Shown one piece after another: positions 51,509-60,718 of a DNA stretch of 64,000 bases (positions are counted from its first letter, which is position 1; every line of letters begins with the position of its first letter). The stretch is taken from NCBI GenBank assembly GCA_023392125.1, contig JAEVZS010000030.1:124001-188000 (forward strand). The letters are read 5' to 3'. The translations under genes and the position numbers were made by a program. This stretch comes from Bacteroidota bacterium (GTDB lineage Bacteria > Bacteroidota > Bacteroidia > Cytophagales > Cytophagaceae). The notes under the pieces were generated by a model. It had not been told where the DNA came from. It saw only the letters and a program-made list of their open reading frames with translations, and did no database searches.

Positions 51509-52309
51509 ATGAAAGAGCATACATCATTTTATGAGTTCAGGAAAAGCGTACTGCGATATGCAACGTATGGTAACGGGACAGCTTCTCTTCTGGCATTTCA
51601 TGGATATGGACAGGATCATTCCGTTTTTTCCCGGTTATCCATTGCATTTCCTGATCATACTATATATGCTTTCGATCTGTTCTTTCATGGGGAAAGTGAA
51701 TGGAGAGAGACAGAAAGAGCACTATCGTCCTCTATGCTTAGAGAGTTTATAGAGGATTTTATCCGGCAAAAGAACATAGAGCGTTTTTCTGTATTGGGTT
51801 TTTCTATCGGTGCCCGTATTGCTTTAGCCGTAGTTCCCTGTTTTGCTCCTTTGCTCGATTCTGTATGGCTGCTTGCTCCTCATGGTATTAAGCCGGACTA
51901 TTTATATAAGTTTGCGACACAAAAGGGACCGGTCAACCGGCTTTTTCGCTTTATAGTCACAAATCCAGTTTTTTTCTTCCGTTTACTTGATTTTGTGGCG
52001 TATTTAGGTGTGGCAGATCACAGGCTGATACGTTTTGTAAGATCTCAGATGCGTACTGTGGAGGATAGACAAAAAGTGCTTAATACCTGGGTTGTCTACA
52101 GCGGACTGAAATATTCCTGGCCAAAAATAATTCGGATAATGAATGCCGGTTCGGCGCAGCTCAATATTGTGCTGGGCGCTGGGGACCGAATTATCAGCCC
52201 CGATAGTATTACAGGGAAATTATATAAAATTCAAAAGAAGGAAATACTAATTTTGGATTGCGGACATGAGGAATTAATTGGGAAAATGATTGATTTTCGA
52301 TCAAGATAA
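51509..52309 (+). CDS. Alpha/beta hydrolase-fold protein
   Basis: 266 residues from the ATG at 51509; the in-frame TTG at 51446 would place the N-terminus inside the typA terminator. HGYGQDH forms the oxyanion region, LGFSIGARIAL carries the nucleophile Ser (about 102), GAGDR is the probable acid and CGHEEL the catalytic His. The substrate is not evident. An SDR follows 20 bp later, so the two may form one operon. Confidence 0.88.
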   Translation: MKEHTSFYEFRKSVLRYATYGNGTASLLAFHGYGQDHSVFSRLSIAFPDHTIYAFDLFFHGESEWRETERALSSSMLREFIEDFIRQKNIERFSVLGFSIGARIALAVVPCFAPLLDSVWLLAPHGIKPDYLYKFATQKGPVNRLFRFIVTNPVFFFRLLDFVAYLGVADHRLIRFVRSQMRTVEDRQKVLNTWVVYSGLKYSWPKIIRIMNAGSAQLNIVLGAGDRIISPDSITGKLYKIQKKEILILDCGHEELIGKMIDFRSR

Positions 52310-52329
52310 CTGTTTAAGAATAATACATA

Positions 52330-53139
52330 ATGAAGGATAAAGTTGTGATTATAACCGGCGGATCATCCGGTATAGGAAAAGCCTGTGCGGAAGTATTTGG
52401 CAGAAACGGGGCAAAGGTCGTTATTACGGGCAGAAATGAAGTAAATCTGAATGGAGTATGCGATGAACTGATGAAGAAAGGAATCGATATACTGGGAATT
52501 GTAGCGGATGTCAGTATAAAGGAGCATAGCCAGAAAGTGGTCGGGCAAGCATTGGAGAAGTTTGGCCGGATTGATTGTCTCATTAATAATGCCGGTATAT
52601 CCATGAGGGCCTTATTTAAGGATATGGATGTCGATGTGCTGGAGAGAGTAATGAATATAAACTTTTACGGAACTGTATATGCGACTAAGGCAGTATTGCC
52701 TTATATTATTCAGAGCAAAGGGTCTGTTGTGGGCATTTCTTCGATTGCGGGCTACAGAGGGCTGCCTGCCAGAACAGGTTACTCCGCCTCGAAATTTGCA
52801 ATGCAGGGCTTTCTGGAAGCTTTGCGGACTGAGCTGCTAAAGGAGCATGTACATGTATTGGTGGCATGTCCCGGGTTTACGAGCTCAAATATACGGAATA
52901 CAGCGCTGTCCAAAGACGGAAGCGCTCAGGGAGAATCGCCTCTGGAAGAGGGAAAAATCATGTCGGCAGAATCGGTTGCCGAAGAGATATATAAAGCGAC
53001 AGTCCGAAGAAAAAGAGATCTTATATTGACTGGTCAGGGAAAAATGACAGTGTTTCTGAATAAATGGTTACCGGGACTTATGGATTCCATTGTATATAAC
53101 CATATGGCAAAAGAGAAAGATAGTCCGCTTAAACGTTAG
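52330..53139 (+). CDS. Short-chain dehydrogenase/reductase
   Basis: 269 residues. The dinucleotide motif GGSSGIGK is at about 10-17 and NNAGIS at about 87-92. The catalytic Ser is in ISSIAG and Tyr/Lys in YSASKFA (about 155-161). The G-S-S-G-I-G motif followed by K and R-like NADP preference is typical. Substrate unknown. It is similar in outline to short-chain lipid or keto-acyl reductases. Confidence 0.92.
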   Translation: MKDKVVIITGGSSGIGKACAEVFGRNGAKVVITGRNEVNLNGVCDELMKKGIDILGIVADVSIKEHSQKVVGQALEKFGRIDCLINNAGISMRALFKDMDVDVLERVMNINFYGTVYATKAVLPYIIQSKGSVVGISSIAGYRGLPARTGYSASKFAMQGFLEALRTELLKEHVHVLVACPGFTSSNIRNTALSKDGSAQGESPLEEGKIMSAESVAEEIYKATVRRKRDLILTGQGKMTVFLNKWLPGLMDSIVYNHMAKEKDSPLKR

Positions 53140-53213
53140 CTGTTAATCCTTTTTTGAAACAATTTCCCTGTCATATCCGCTTATTTTATATATAAGATTT
53201 AGTAGAAGAGGTT

Positions 53214-53648
53214 ATGATAAGGGGTTGTATAATAGTGTTTTTGTGGCTTGGTGGCTGGTTATATCCGGGTGGAAATGCCTCTGAGGCAGTTTATGGCCCC
53301 GGTAAAATTCTGATGCAGGAATTTTATCCCGGAGGTCAGTTAAGGTATGAAGGATATACACTTGAAGGGTTAGAGACCGGTTACTGGCGCTTTTACTACT
53401 CCAATGGAAAGCTGAGAAAGCATGGAGAGTATTTGTATGGTCTCAGAGAACACTGGTGGGAGGAATACTATGACAACGGAAAGCTGAAAATGGAAGGAGC
53501 CTACCGTGAAGGCAGGAAAGTCCACTACTGGACTTATTATACGCCGGAAGGCATATTGTCTGAACAAGTATTTTTTGTGAACGGGAAACGTGGGGCAAAT
53601 CGGGAGAAAGAAATCATGTCGGCAGACAGGGTTTGTAACGATTGCTGA
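53214..53648 (+). CDS. Exported YwqK/MORN-like repeat protein
   Basis: 144 residues. A signal peptide (IRGCIIVFLWLGGWLYP) is followed by about three repeats of the form F/YxNGKLRxxGxY...G...YWxxYY (at about 52-120: YSNGKLRKHGEYLYG, YDNGKLKMEGAYREG, TPEGILSEQVFFVNG). This is the MORN-variant repeat called the YwqK family. The C-terminal end is CNDC. These proteins are often annotated as antitoxins but without a linked toxin that label is not supported here. Confidence 0.85.
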   Translation: MIRGCIIVFLWLGGWLYPGGNASEAVYGPGKILMQEFYPGGQLRYEGYTLEGLETGYWRFYYSNGKLRKHGEYLYGLREHWWEEYYDNGKLKMEGAYREGRKVHYWTYYTPEGILSEQVFFVNGKRGANREKEIMSADRVCNDC

Positions 53649-53885
53649 TGCGATTTTATTTTTTTAGATATTTTACGTAATATTATTCGGGTAAAGAAGC
53701 TTTTTTATAGTGATAATCGTTTTTTTTAGGATTTAAACACTGTCTTTTTTTATTGCAAGTTTTTGTTTTAAAGATTCTTATCTTGTGAGAGACTTAATGA
53801 TCTCCTTCTTGTACCCTTTATTTAATAAATGAAAAAAAAAGACGGGGAGATTTGAATAAATTTATATTCTAAATACTGAAGCAAC

Positions 53886-54158
53886 ATGGAAGACACCAGT
53901 TTAGTTGAGAGAATCTTATCCCTTCAGAAGTTAAAGAAAAGAAATATATCGGTTGATATTATTCTTAAAAACGGAAATCTGCTGATTCGTTCTTTTCAGC
54001 TTATCCGCTTTGATAATAAGAAAAACGAGCTGGAAGGAATGACACGACTGGAAGTGTATTCTTCAGTCAGAGAAAAAAGAGAGCCGGTAATCTGCCGGTT
54101 GAAGCTGAATGAAATAAAGCAGCTGATATGTGATGAGCCTGATCTTCAGGTAGCCTGA
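53886..54158 (+). CDS. Small conserved beta-rich protein
   Basis: 90 residues, no signal or membrane helix. The pattern NISVDIILKNGNLLIRSFQLIRFD ... GMTRLEVYSSV ... VICRLKLNEIKQLI (middle part shown in part) suggests a small Sm-like or OB-like beta barrel with a C-terminal helix. I cannot name a family. It is flanked by long AT-rich gaps on both sides and so seems to be a solitary gene. Confidence 0.7.
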   Translation: MEDTSLVERILSLQKLKKRNISVDIILKNGNLLIRSFQLIRFDNKKNELEGMTRLEVYSSVREKREPVICRLKLNEIKQLICDEPDLQVA

Positions 54159-54400
54159 TCAATCCATCCTTTATTGGTTGTCATTATACGGGGCAGAGCA
54201 GGTTTTCTTGCCGGACGGTTTCTATATCCTCTTCATTTGATAAATAGATTTAAATTGTTTTCATAACCTCTTTAATATCATATTGATTGTTTTTCGGTGG
54301 GAAGGAGCTTTCCGGAGATTAATTTATTGAGATTTTTTTTCATGAATACAATGTTTTTATAGTATTATTGTCTGGTGAGTAACTAAAAAACATCGAAGTT

Positions 54401-54775
54401 ATGATAATGTCTATTCTGAAGGGCAAATGTCCCAGGTGTCGGAAAGGAGACTTATTTGTAGATAAAAACCCCTATCATTTAAAGAAATTATCCAGCATGT
54501 ATGAAAGCTGTTCCTGTTGCAAGCAGCCATTTGCACCGGAACCTGGATTTTATTACGGGGCTATGTATGTTAGCTATGCTCTTAGCGTGGTGGTTTTTAT
54601 TGTAAACTTTGTTCTGTTTGCTTTACTTTTTCCTTTGCCGCCTTTGGTATTTATTTTGCTGAATACAGCGGTATTATTGTTGTTATGGCCTGTGTTTTTC
54701 CGATTGGCAAGAATCATCTATCTGAATATTTTTGTAGGATATGACCCGGAAATATCCAGAAATGCATCTTGCTGA
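54401..54775 (+). CDS. DUF983 family membrane protein
   Basis: 124 residues. Two Cys pairs near the N-terminus (CPRCRKG at about 10-16 and CSCCKQPF at about 37-44) suggest a zinc knuckle. Two transmembrane helices follow (VVVFIVNFVLFALLF, FILLNTAVLLLLWPVFF). This is the DUF983 pattern. Function unknown. It lies 16 bp before the GH3-type gene and probably shares its transcript. M3 (54407) is an alternative start. Confidence 0.88.
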   Translation: MIMSILKGKCPRCRKGDLFVDKNPYHLKKLSSMYESCSCCKQPFAPEPGFYYGAMYVSYALSVVVFIVNFVLFALLFPLPPLVFILLNTAVLLLLWPVFFRLARIIYLNIFVGYDPEISRNASC

Positions 54776-54791
54776 TTAACTATTAAATTCT

Positions 54792-56288
54792 ATGGGGGTA
54801 AAATCTTTTTTGAGCAAGCCATTGGCTGCTTATATTGTATCACAACAGCGCAAATGGGCGCAAGCCCCGGTAGACACTCAGCATGCTGTGTTCAGCAATC
54901 TGATAAAAAAAGCTTCCGGTACCATGTTTGGTAAGGACCATGCGTTTGCCGGTATCCGTAATTATAATGATTTCAGACAACACGTGCCGGTGAGGGATTA
55001 CGAAGGATTGAGTCATTATATCGAAAAGGTAAAAGAGGGCAGGGAAAATATACTGTGGCCCGGAAAACCTGCCTATTTTGCAAAGACATCCGGAACCACT
55101 TCCGGTGTAAAGTATATACCGATTACCAGAGAATCGATACCGTTTCATATCAGCGGAGCGCGGGATGCGCTGCTTAATTATGTGAACAGCACAGGCAAAA
55201 GCAGCTTTCTGGACAAAAATATGATTTTTCTTTCCGGAAGTCCGGAGATGACTAAAAAGAACGGTATTCATATCGGCCGGCTTTCGGGAATAGTTAATCA
55301 TCATGTGCCCGGTTATCTGAGGAGTAATCAGAAGCCAAGCTATGCAACAAACTGTATTGAAGACTGGGAAGAAAAGCTGGATAAAATTGTAGAAGAAACG
55401 CTACATGCCGATATGAGTCTCATATCAGGTATTCCACCATGGGTGCAGATGTATTTTGATCGTATCAGCGCCATAACCGGAAAGCAGATTAAAGATGTGT
55501 TTCCGGATTTTTCGCTTTTTGTCTATGGCGGGGTGAATTTTGAACCATACAAAAATAAGCTGTTTGATTCTATTGGGAAAAAGATTGATTCTATAGAAAC
55601 TTATCCGGCCAGCGAAGGATTTATTGCTTTTCAGGATCAGCAGGATGATCCCTCTTTGCTCCTTTTGTTGAATAGTGGTATTTTTTATGAATTTATTCCG
55701 GTTGAGGAGTATTTTAATGAAAATCCGACCAGATTATCAATAGGAGAGGTTGAGCCAGGCAGAAACTATGCCGTGATAATGAATACCAATGCCGGCTTAT
55801 GGGGATACTCTATCGGAGATACTGTAAAGTTTGTCTCTTTAAATCCCTGCAAAATCATCGTTACGGGGCGTATCAAACATTTTATATCGGCATTTGGAGA
55901 GCATGTAATCGGTGAGGAAGTGGAGAAAGCAATGAAAAAAGCTCTTGAAAAACATCCGGCGGTGCGTCTGAGTGAGTTTACAGTTGCTCCTCAGGTTACA
56001 CCAAAGGAAGGGTTACCTCATCATGAATGGTTGATCGAATTTGAAAATCAGCCGCAAGATCTGAAGCAGTTTGCCAGCGATCTGGATCAGGCCCTGGTTG
56101 ATCTTAATATTTATTATAAAGATTTAATTAGCGGTAATATCTTGAGCACACTGCGTATTACCGCTTTGAAAAAAAATGCTTTTATAGACTATATGAAGGA
56201 AAAAGGCAAGCTTGGTGGGCAGAATAAGGTCCCGCGCCTTTCAAATGAAAGAGTTTTTGCCGAAGGCTTGCAGAAGTTCGGAATCTGA
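54792..56288 (+). CDS. GH3-family acyl-adenylate amido synthetase-like enzyme
   Basis: 498 residues, of the plant auxin-responsive GH3 family (ANL superfamily). AKTSGTTSGVKYIP (about 97-110) is the nucleotide loop, FVYGGVNFEPY (about 238-248) and ETYPASEGFIAFQ (about 264-276) match the acyl-binding and adenylate motifs, and YSIGDTVKF is the final loop. In plants these enzymes conjugate an acyl group, such as auxin or jasmonate, to amino acids; bacterial members are largely uncharacterised. No carrier-protein domain is present. DUF983 precedes it. Confidence 0.9.
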   Translation: MGVKSFLSKPLAAYIVSQQRKWAQAPVDTQHAVFSNLIKKASGTMFGKDHAFAGIRNYNDFRQHVPVRDYEGLSHYIEKVKEGRENILWPGKPAYFAKTSGTTSGVKYIPITRESIPFHISGARDALLNYVNSTGKSSFLDKNMIFLSGSPEMTKKNGIHIGRLSGIVNHHVPGYLRSNQKPSYATNCIEDWEEKLDKIVEETLHADMSLISGIPPWVQMYFDRISAITGKQIKDVFPDFSLFVYGGVNFEPYKNKLFDSIGKKIDSIETYPASEGFIAFQDQQDDPSLLLLLNSGIFYEFIPVEEYFNENPTRLSIGEVEPGRNYAVIMNTNAGLWGYSIGDTVKFVSLNPCKIIVTGRIKHFISAFGEHVIGEEVEKAMKKALEKHPAVRLSEFTVAPQVTPKEGLPHHEWLIEFENQPQDLKQFASDLDQALVDLNIYYKDLISGNILSTLRITALKKNAFIDYMKEKGKLGGQNKVPRLSNERVFAEGLQKFGI

Positions 56289-56369
56289 ATTAGTTTGTAA
56301 AAAAGATTGAAAAAATATTACTTTGTAGGGGTGACTCTACCAAAGTCCATATATAAAGGACAATAATTA

Positions 56370-57563
56370 ATGACTGATAAAAAGCGGAATATAGCTATTT
56401 TGGGTTCTACAGGTTCTATAGGAACACAGGCGCTTTCAGTTATAAGAGATAATTCAGATCGCTTTCAGGTAGAAGTGCTTACAGCACAAAATAACGCAGC
56501 TCTTCTTATTGAGCAGGCTGCGGAATTTCAGCCTAATACGGTGGTAATTGGTGATGAGCGATTGTACGATAAAGTGTTTTCTGCACTTGATCCTTTGCAC
56601 ATTAAAGTCTATACAGGCAGCAAAGCATTGCAATCTGTAGTCCAGATGGAGTCCATCGATCTTGTGCTTACAGCATTGGTAGGTTATGCAGGTTTGCTGC
56701 CGACAGTCAGAGCCATTGAGGCGGGTAAGCATATCGCGCTGGCAAACAAGGAGACGCTTGTGGTAGCGGGTGAGCTGATTACCTCGCTGGCTATGCGGCA
56801 TGGAGTGAATATTTACCCCGTTGATTCGGAGCATTCCGCCATTTTTCAATGTCTGGCAGGAGAGTTTCATAATAAAATAGAACGAATAATATTGACTGCT
56901 TCCGGCGGACCATTCAGAGGTAGAAGTAAGGAGTTTTTATCCACGGTTACTTCAGCTGATGCTTTAAAGCATCCGAACTGGAATATGGGCGCTAAAATTA
57001 CCATTGATTCTGCAACACTGATGAATAAGGGGCTTGAAGTGATTGAAGCAAAGTGGCTGTTTGCTCTTCGGTCCGAACAGATTGAAGTCATTGTTCATCC
57101 GCAGTCTATTATTCATTCGTTGGTAGAATTTGAGGATGGGTCAATAAAGGCGCAGATGGGTTTGCCGGATATGCGTATACCTATTCAGTATGCTCTGTCC
57201 TATCCGGAACGAATATATTCTAATTTTCCCCGCTTTAATTTTGCCAGTTATCCTCAGCTGACATTTGAGCAGGCGGATACAGAAACATTCAGATGCCTGA
57301 CTCTGGCATACCAGGCACTGGACAGGGGGGGAAACATGCCGTGTATACTTAATGCAGCCAATGAGATTGCTGTTGGCAGATTTTTGGATGGCTCGGTCGG
57401 CTTCCTTGATATCGCGGATATCATCGGGGAGAGCATGGAAAAAGTGCCGTTTATTGCCAAACCTTCTTTGGAAGATTATGTTGAAACTGACAGAGCAACA
57501 AGGGTGATGGCCGGATTGACCAAATCTATGAACATTTTAAATACAGGAGCTGAGATCAGGTAA
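56370..57563 (+). CDS. dxr: 1-deoxy-D-xylulose 5-phosphate reductoisomerase
   Basis: 397 residues. It makes 2-C-methyl-D-erythritol 4-phosphate, the first committed MEP-pathway step, using NADPH. AILGSTGSIGTQ (about 9-20) is the cofactor loop, ANKETLVVAGE and PVDSEHSAIFQ (about 151-161) are the metal and substrate motifs, and ASGGPFRG and MNKGLEVIEAKWLF follow. It overlaps rseP by 1 nt. With ispH at 34245 it shows this organism makes isoprenoids by the MEP route. Confidence 0.97.
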   Translation: MTDKKRNIAILGSTGSIGTQALSVIRDNSDRFQVEVLTAQNNAALLIEQAAEFQPNTVVIGDERLYDKVFSALDPLHIKVYTGSKALQSVVQMESIDLVLTALVGYAGLLPTVRAIEAGKHIALANKETLVVAGELITSLAMRHGVNIYPVDSEHSAIFQCLAGEFHNKIERIILTASGGPFRGRSKEFLSTVTSADALKHPNWNMGAKITIDSATLMNKGLEVIEAKWLFALRSEQIEVIVHPQSIIHSLVEFEDGSIKAQMGLPDMRIPIQYALSYPERIYSNFPRFNFASYPQLTFEQADTETFRCLTLAYQALDRGGNMPCILNAANEIAVGRFLDGSVGFLDIADIIGESMEKVPFIAKPSLEDYVETDRATRVMAGLTKSMNILNTGAEIR

Positions 57564-58891
57564 TGGAGATTTTGATTATGGCTGCCCAGCTATTGCTGGG
57601 ATTATCCATTTTGGTTGGGATGCACGAGCTGGGACACATGCTGAGTGCAAAGTACTTCGGTATGCGGGTGGAGAAGTATTCCATCGGCTTTCCGCCAAAA
57701 GTCTTTTCCTTTAAAAAAGGTGAAACAGAATATTCTTTGGGAGCAATTCCTCTGGGCGGATTTGTGAAAATTTCAGGTATGGTTGACGAATCTCTGGATA
57801 CAGAGAAATTGAACCAGAAGCCGGAACCGTGGGAGTTCAGAGCAAAGCCGGCATGGCAAAGGCTGATTGTAATGATGGGGGGGATTATTGTCAATCTGCT
57901 GCTTGGTATAATTATTTTTATCGGAATATACTGGTTCTATGGAGAAAAATATTATTCCAGAGAAGATGTAAACCGCAATGGAATTGTAGCATATGAGCTG
58001 GCTGAAAAAATCGGATTGAAAACCGGAGATAAAATTATACAGGTTAACGGCAAAGATTTTGAAAAATTTCCTCAGGATATACTTACTCCGGAAATTCTGT
58101 TGTCTGATAGCAGCTACTATACTGTTGAGCGGAACGGGCAACTGTTACGAATTGATATACCGAAGACACTTATAGCAGATTTATCAAGCAACAAAAAAGC
58201 CCGTTTTCTTAGTGCAGCTATGCCTTTTGCTGTTAAGAAGGTTGTTCCCGGCTCTGCGGCCGAAAAAGGGGGGCTTCTGGATGAGGATATAATAATCGCA
58301 GTTAATGGAGATTCTGTAGCCTACTTTCAGATGTTTCAGGAAATGCTGATTGCGAATAAAGGAAAAACAGTTGACATTTCTGTGTTGAGGGCTGGAAGCG
58401 TACAAAACCTTAATCTGACGGTTGGAGAAGACGGAAAGGTCGGATTTGAAGTTAAGCCCTTACTTGAGGAACGTTCTGGCTCTTATCCATTGGCAGAGGC
58501 AATACCTGCCGGAACAGAAAGAGCATTTAGTGTTATCATTAATACTATAAAAGCGATCGGAGAAATGTTCAAAGGGAATATCAAGCCTTCAGATTCTGTA
58601 GCAGGACCTCTTATGATCGCTCAGGAATATGGAGGAGAATGGATATGGGAACGTTTCTGGTTTCTGACTGCTTCCCTTTCGATGGTGCTGGCATTTATGA
58701 ATTTCCTTCCGATTCCGGCCCTTGACGGCGGCCATGTTATGTTTCTGACCTATGAAATGGTTGCCGGACGCAAGCCTTCTGATAAGTTTCTCGAAAACGC
58801 CCAGAAAGTCGGGATGTTGCTGTTGCTGACGCTGATGGTATTGGTGTTTAGCAATGACTTTTATAAAATCTATAAAATGATATTTAACTAG
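57563..58891 (+). CDS. rseP: Site-2 protease RseP (RIP metalloprotease)
   Basis: 442 residues, multi-pass inner membrane. The zinc motif GMHELGHMLSAKYF is near the N-terminus (HExxH at 21-25), a PDZ-like domain lies between (about 220-300: PGSAAEKGGLLDEDI), and the third ligand region NFLPIPALDGGHVMF is near the C-terminus. It cuts membrane-anchored anti-sigma factors or other signalling proteins. The order dxr-rseP is conserved in many bacteria, and the start overlaps the dxr stop (TAATG). Confidence 0.96.
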   Translation: MEILIMAAQLLLGLSILVGMHELGHMLSAKYFGMRVEKYSIGFPPKVFSFKKGETEYSLGAIPLGGFVKISGMVDESLDTEKLNQKPEPWEFRAKPAWQRLIVMMGGIIVNLLLGIIIFIGIYWFYGEKYYSREDVNRNGIVAYELAEKIGLKTGDKIIQVNGKDFEKFPQDILTPEILLSDSSYYTVERNGQLLRIDIPKTLIADLSSNKKARFLSAAMPFAVKKVVPGSAAEKGGLLDEDIIIAVNGDSVAYFQMFQEMLIANKGKTVDISVLRAGSVQNLNLTVGEDGKVGFEVKPLLEERSGSYPLAEAIPAGTERAFSVIINTIKAIGEMFKGNIKPSDSVAGPLMIAQEYGGEWIWERFWFLTASLSMVLAFMNFLPIPALDGGHVMFLTYEMVAGRKPSDKFLENAQKVGMLLLLTLMVLVFSNDFYKIYKMIFN

Positions 58892-58896
58892 TGTCT

Positions 58897-60357
58897 ATGC
58901 CACGAATCATATACTTGTTGCTGTTTTCGCTTTGTATGACTGGGACTGGTTATGCGGGAGTCAAGGACTCCATAGGAGTTACCCGGATCAATAATGTTAT
59001 GATGTTGAAATATCTTGTTTCGCCGGGAGAGACTATCTACGGGATTTCGACCAGGTATCATGTGCCTATTACTGACTTGCTGGAGATTAATCCTGAGCTG
59101 GAAAACGGCCTGAAGGTTGGTCAGGTTATACATATACCGTATAATGAGGCACTGGTGCAAAAGGAAAATGCCAGGCCCACAGGAGCTCCGAAGACCCATA
59201 AGGTACAGCCGGGAGAGACATACTACAGTCTTTCCAGAAGATATAATGTTTCCGTTGATCAGCTGATGAAGTGGAATAATACAGATCTGAAAGCCGGGCA
59301 GGAAATTATAGTCGGATATGGAACCTCCGTGAGTACTACAGCATCTGTACCTGCTCAGAAACCGGTTGTACCTGCCGGATCAGATAATAATACCACGACA
59401 GCTGCAAATGCTCAGCCGGTGGCAGCTTCCGATCCGCGGCCAGTATCTGCTGAGCCTGTAAAAACAGAGCCACCAAAAGTTGTAAATTCGGCTGTGGCAG
59501 CCGATAAAACGGCAGAGCAGGAGAAAAAGAGCGAGCCGGTTGTTAAAAATGAAGTTGTCAAGCCGGCAGAGGCTTTGCCTGAGAAGCTGGCAATAGCAGA
59601 GAGTGCTTCTGAAGCAGGGATAAAGATGTATCCCTATGATCCTGATATGAAGCAATTGCTGATTATTCCGTTCGATCCTTATTTGTACTTTTCGGATGCA
59701 GATCATGAAATTGCCGCTAAATCAAAAATAGTTCCGACAAGAGTCCGCGAAGTATTCAGAAGACGTATGACTGCTATGATGCAGATGCCGGGTTACGAAA
59801 GTATCTTTTTGCTTGGGGGTAAGTTTGAAGACACCTTGAGGGATCTTAATAAGATATACAGCTCGGTTACCTACGGATATCAGGATGCGATTAATACAAG
59901 TGCCGCGCTGGGCAATCATATGGAAAAAGCGACAGTCAGTCCTGTCAAAAACAAAAGCTGGCTGGATAAGCAAAAGGACAAGTTTACCTCTCCGCAGCTG
60001 GCGCAAAAAGCGGTGTATGACAAAAACGAAGGACAATATTTTGGAGTGAAAATAAGAAACCCGGAAGAGTTCTTTTCTTATTTCGGACAGAAATACAGTG
60101 TAGATTACTATGTTTTTGTAAATCAGTTTGAAGTAAAGACCAATTATGAAAACTGTCTTGACCGGGCAGCCCATGATTTTGAAAGAACATTTACCACGCA
60201 CTTCTCTATTTTCGATGCTACCGGCAAGCAGGTTGCGGGCAATAAGTTCAAAACGTTTTATAATTCCAATTCGAGCTATATATATACTATTGTTGCAGAT
60301 AATATGGAGAAGATTGCCCAGCGCATTTTATCCGAATTGCCTTCTGCCGGCAAGTAG
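58897..60357 (+). CDS. LysM-domain exported protein
   Basis: 486 residues from the ATG at 58897; a GTG at 58891 overlaps the rseP stop (TAGTG) and is an alternative. A signal peptide is followed by two LysM domains (YLVSPGETIYGISTRYHV at about 39-56 and HKVQPGETYYSLSRRYNV at about 108-125), a long Ala/Pro/Val linker (about 150-230), and a C-terminal domain of about 240 residues that I do not recognise. LysM domains bind N-acetylglucosamine polymers, so it probably works at peptidoglycan. It is likely co-transcribed with rseP. Confidence 0.9.
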   Translation: MPRIIYLLLFSLCMTGTGYAGVKDSIGVTRINNVMMLKYLVSPGETIYGISTRYHVPITDLLEINPELENGLKVGQVIHIPYNEALVQKENARPTGAPKTHKVQPGETYYSLSRRYNVSVDQLMKWNNTDLKAGQEIIVGYGTSVSTTASVPAQKPVVPAGSDNNTTTAANAQPVAASDPRPVSAEPVKTEPPKVVNSAVAADKTAEQEKKSEPVVKNEVVKPAEALPEKLAIAESASEAGIKMYPYDPDMKQLLIIPFDPYLYFSDADHEIAAKSKIVPTRVREVFRRRMTAMMQMPGYESIFLLGGKFEDTLRDLNKIYSSVTYGYQDAINTSAALGNHMEKATVSPVKNKSWLDKQKDKFTSPQLAQKAVYDKNEGQYFGVKIRNPEEFFSYFGQKYSVDYYVFVNQFEVKTNYENCLDRAAHDFERTFTTHFSIFDATGKQVAGNKFKTFYNSNSSYIYTIVADNMEKIAQRILSELPSAGK

Positions 60358-60374
60358 ACTGCTGATATAAAGTG

Positions 60375-60416
60375 AAAAAGGTAGTGACCGTCATGTCGGC
60401 CACTACCTTTTTTTAT
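60375..60416 (+). terminator. Terminator after the LysM gene
   Basis: AAAAAGGTAGTG (60375-60386) pairs with CACTACCTTTTT (60401-60412), with a further CCG/CGG pair inside, then a T run. Confidence 0.93.
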
Positions 60417-60486
60417 TCTGGAGATAAAAGGAAGCCAGTGAAGAGTTATATCTAATTTCATGGAACTTTTTTAACTTTAATAAAAA

Positions 60487-60714
60487 ATGGGGAAAAGAAT
60501 TGTACGATTGCAGAGTTTCGATTCTCAAGCAGAAATTATGAATCTTGTCGGAAGAGAAGTGGCTGTTATACTTCGCAATTCCGGGGTTTGGCAGGGAGAG
60601 ATTGAGCGTGTCATTGCGGATGGGTTGATACTTCGGGATAAGCGTTTTGTTCAGCATACGATTAGATTTTGCGATATACAGGAAATTCAATACGATTATA
60701 CTTCTGAATATTAA
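60487..60714 (+). CDS. Small conserved protein upstream of recN
   Basis: 75 residues, cytosolic, beta-rich: RIVRLQSFDSQAEIMNLVG, AVILRNSGVWQGEIERV (both shown in part), then ILRDKRFVQHTIRFCDIQEIQYDY. The shape recalls an Sm-like or SH3-like barrel that binds nucleic acid, but this is only a pattern impression. It ends 4 bp before the recN ATG, so it is probably co-transcribed with recN. Confidence 0.65.
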   Translation: MGKRIVRLQSFDSQAEIMNLVGREVAVILRNSGVWQGEIERVIADGLILRDKRFVQHTIRFCDIQEIQYDYTSEY

Positions 60715-60718
60715 AACT

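Noticed and set aside
53214..53648. YwqK-like protein as an antitoxin of a toxin-antitoxin pair
   Set aside because: It has an export signal and no adjacent toxin; the antitoxin label comes only from annotation of related proteins.
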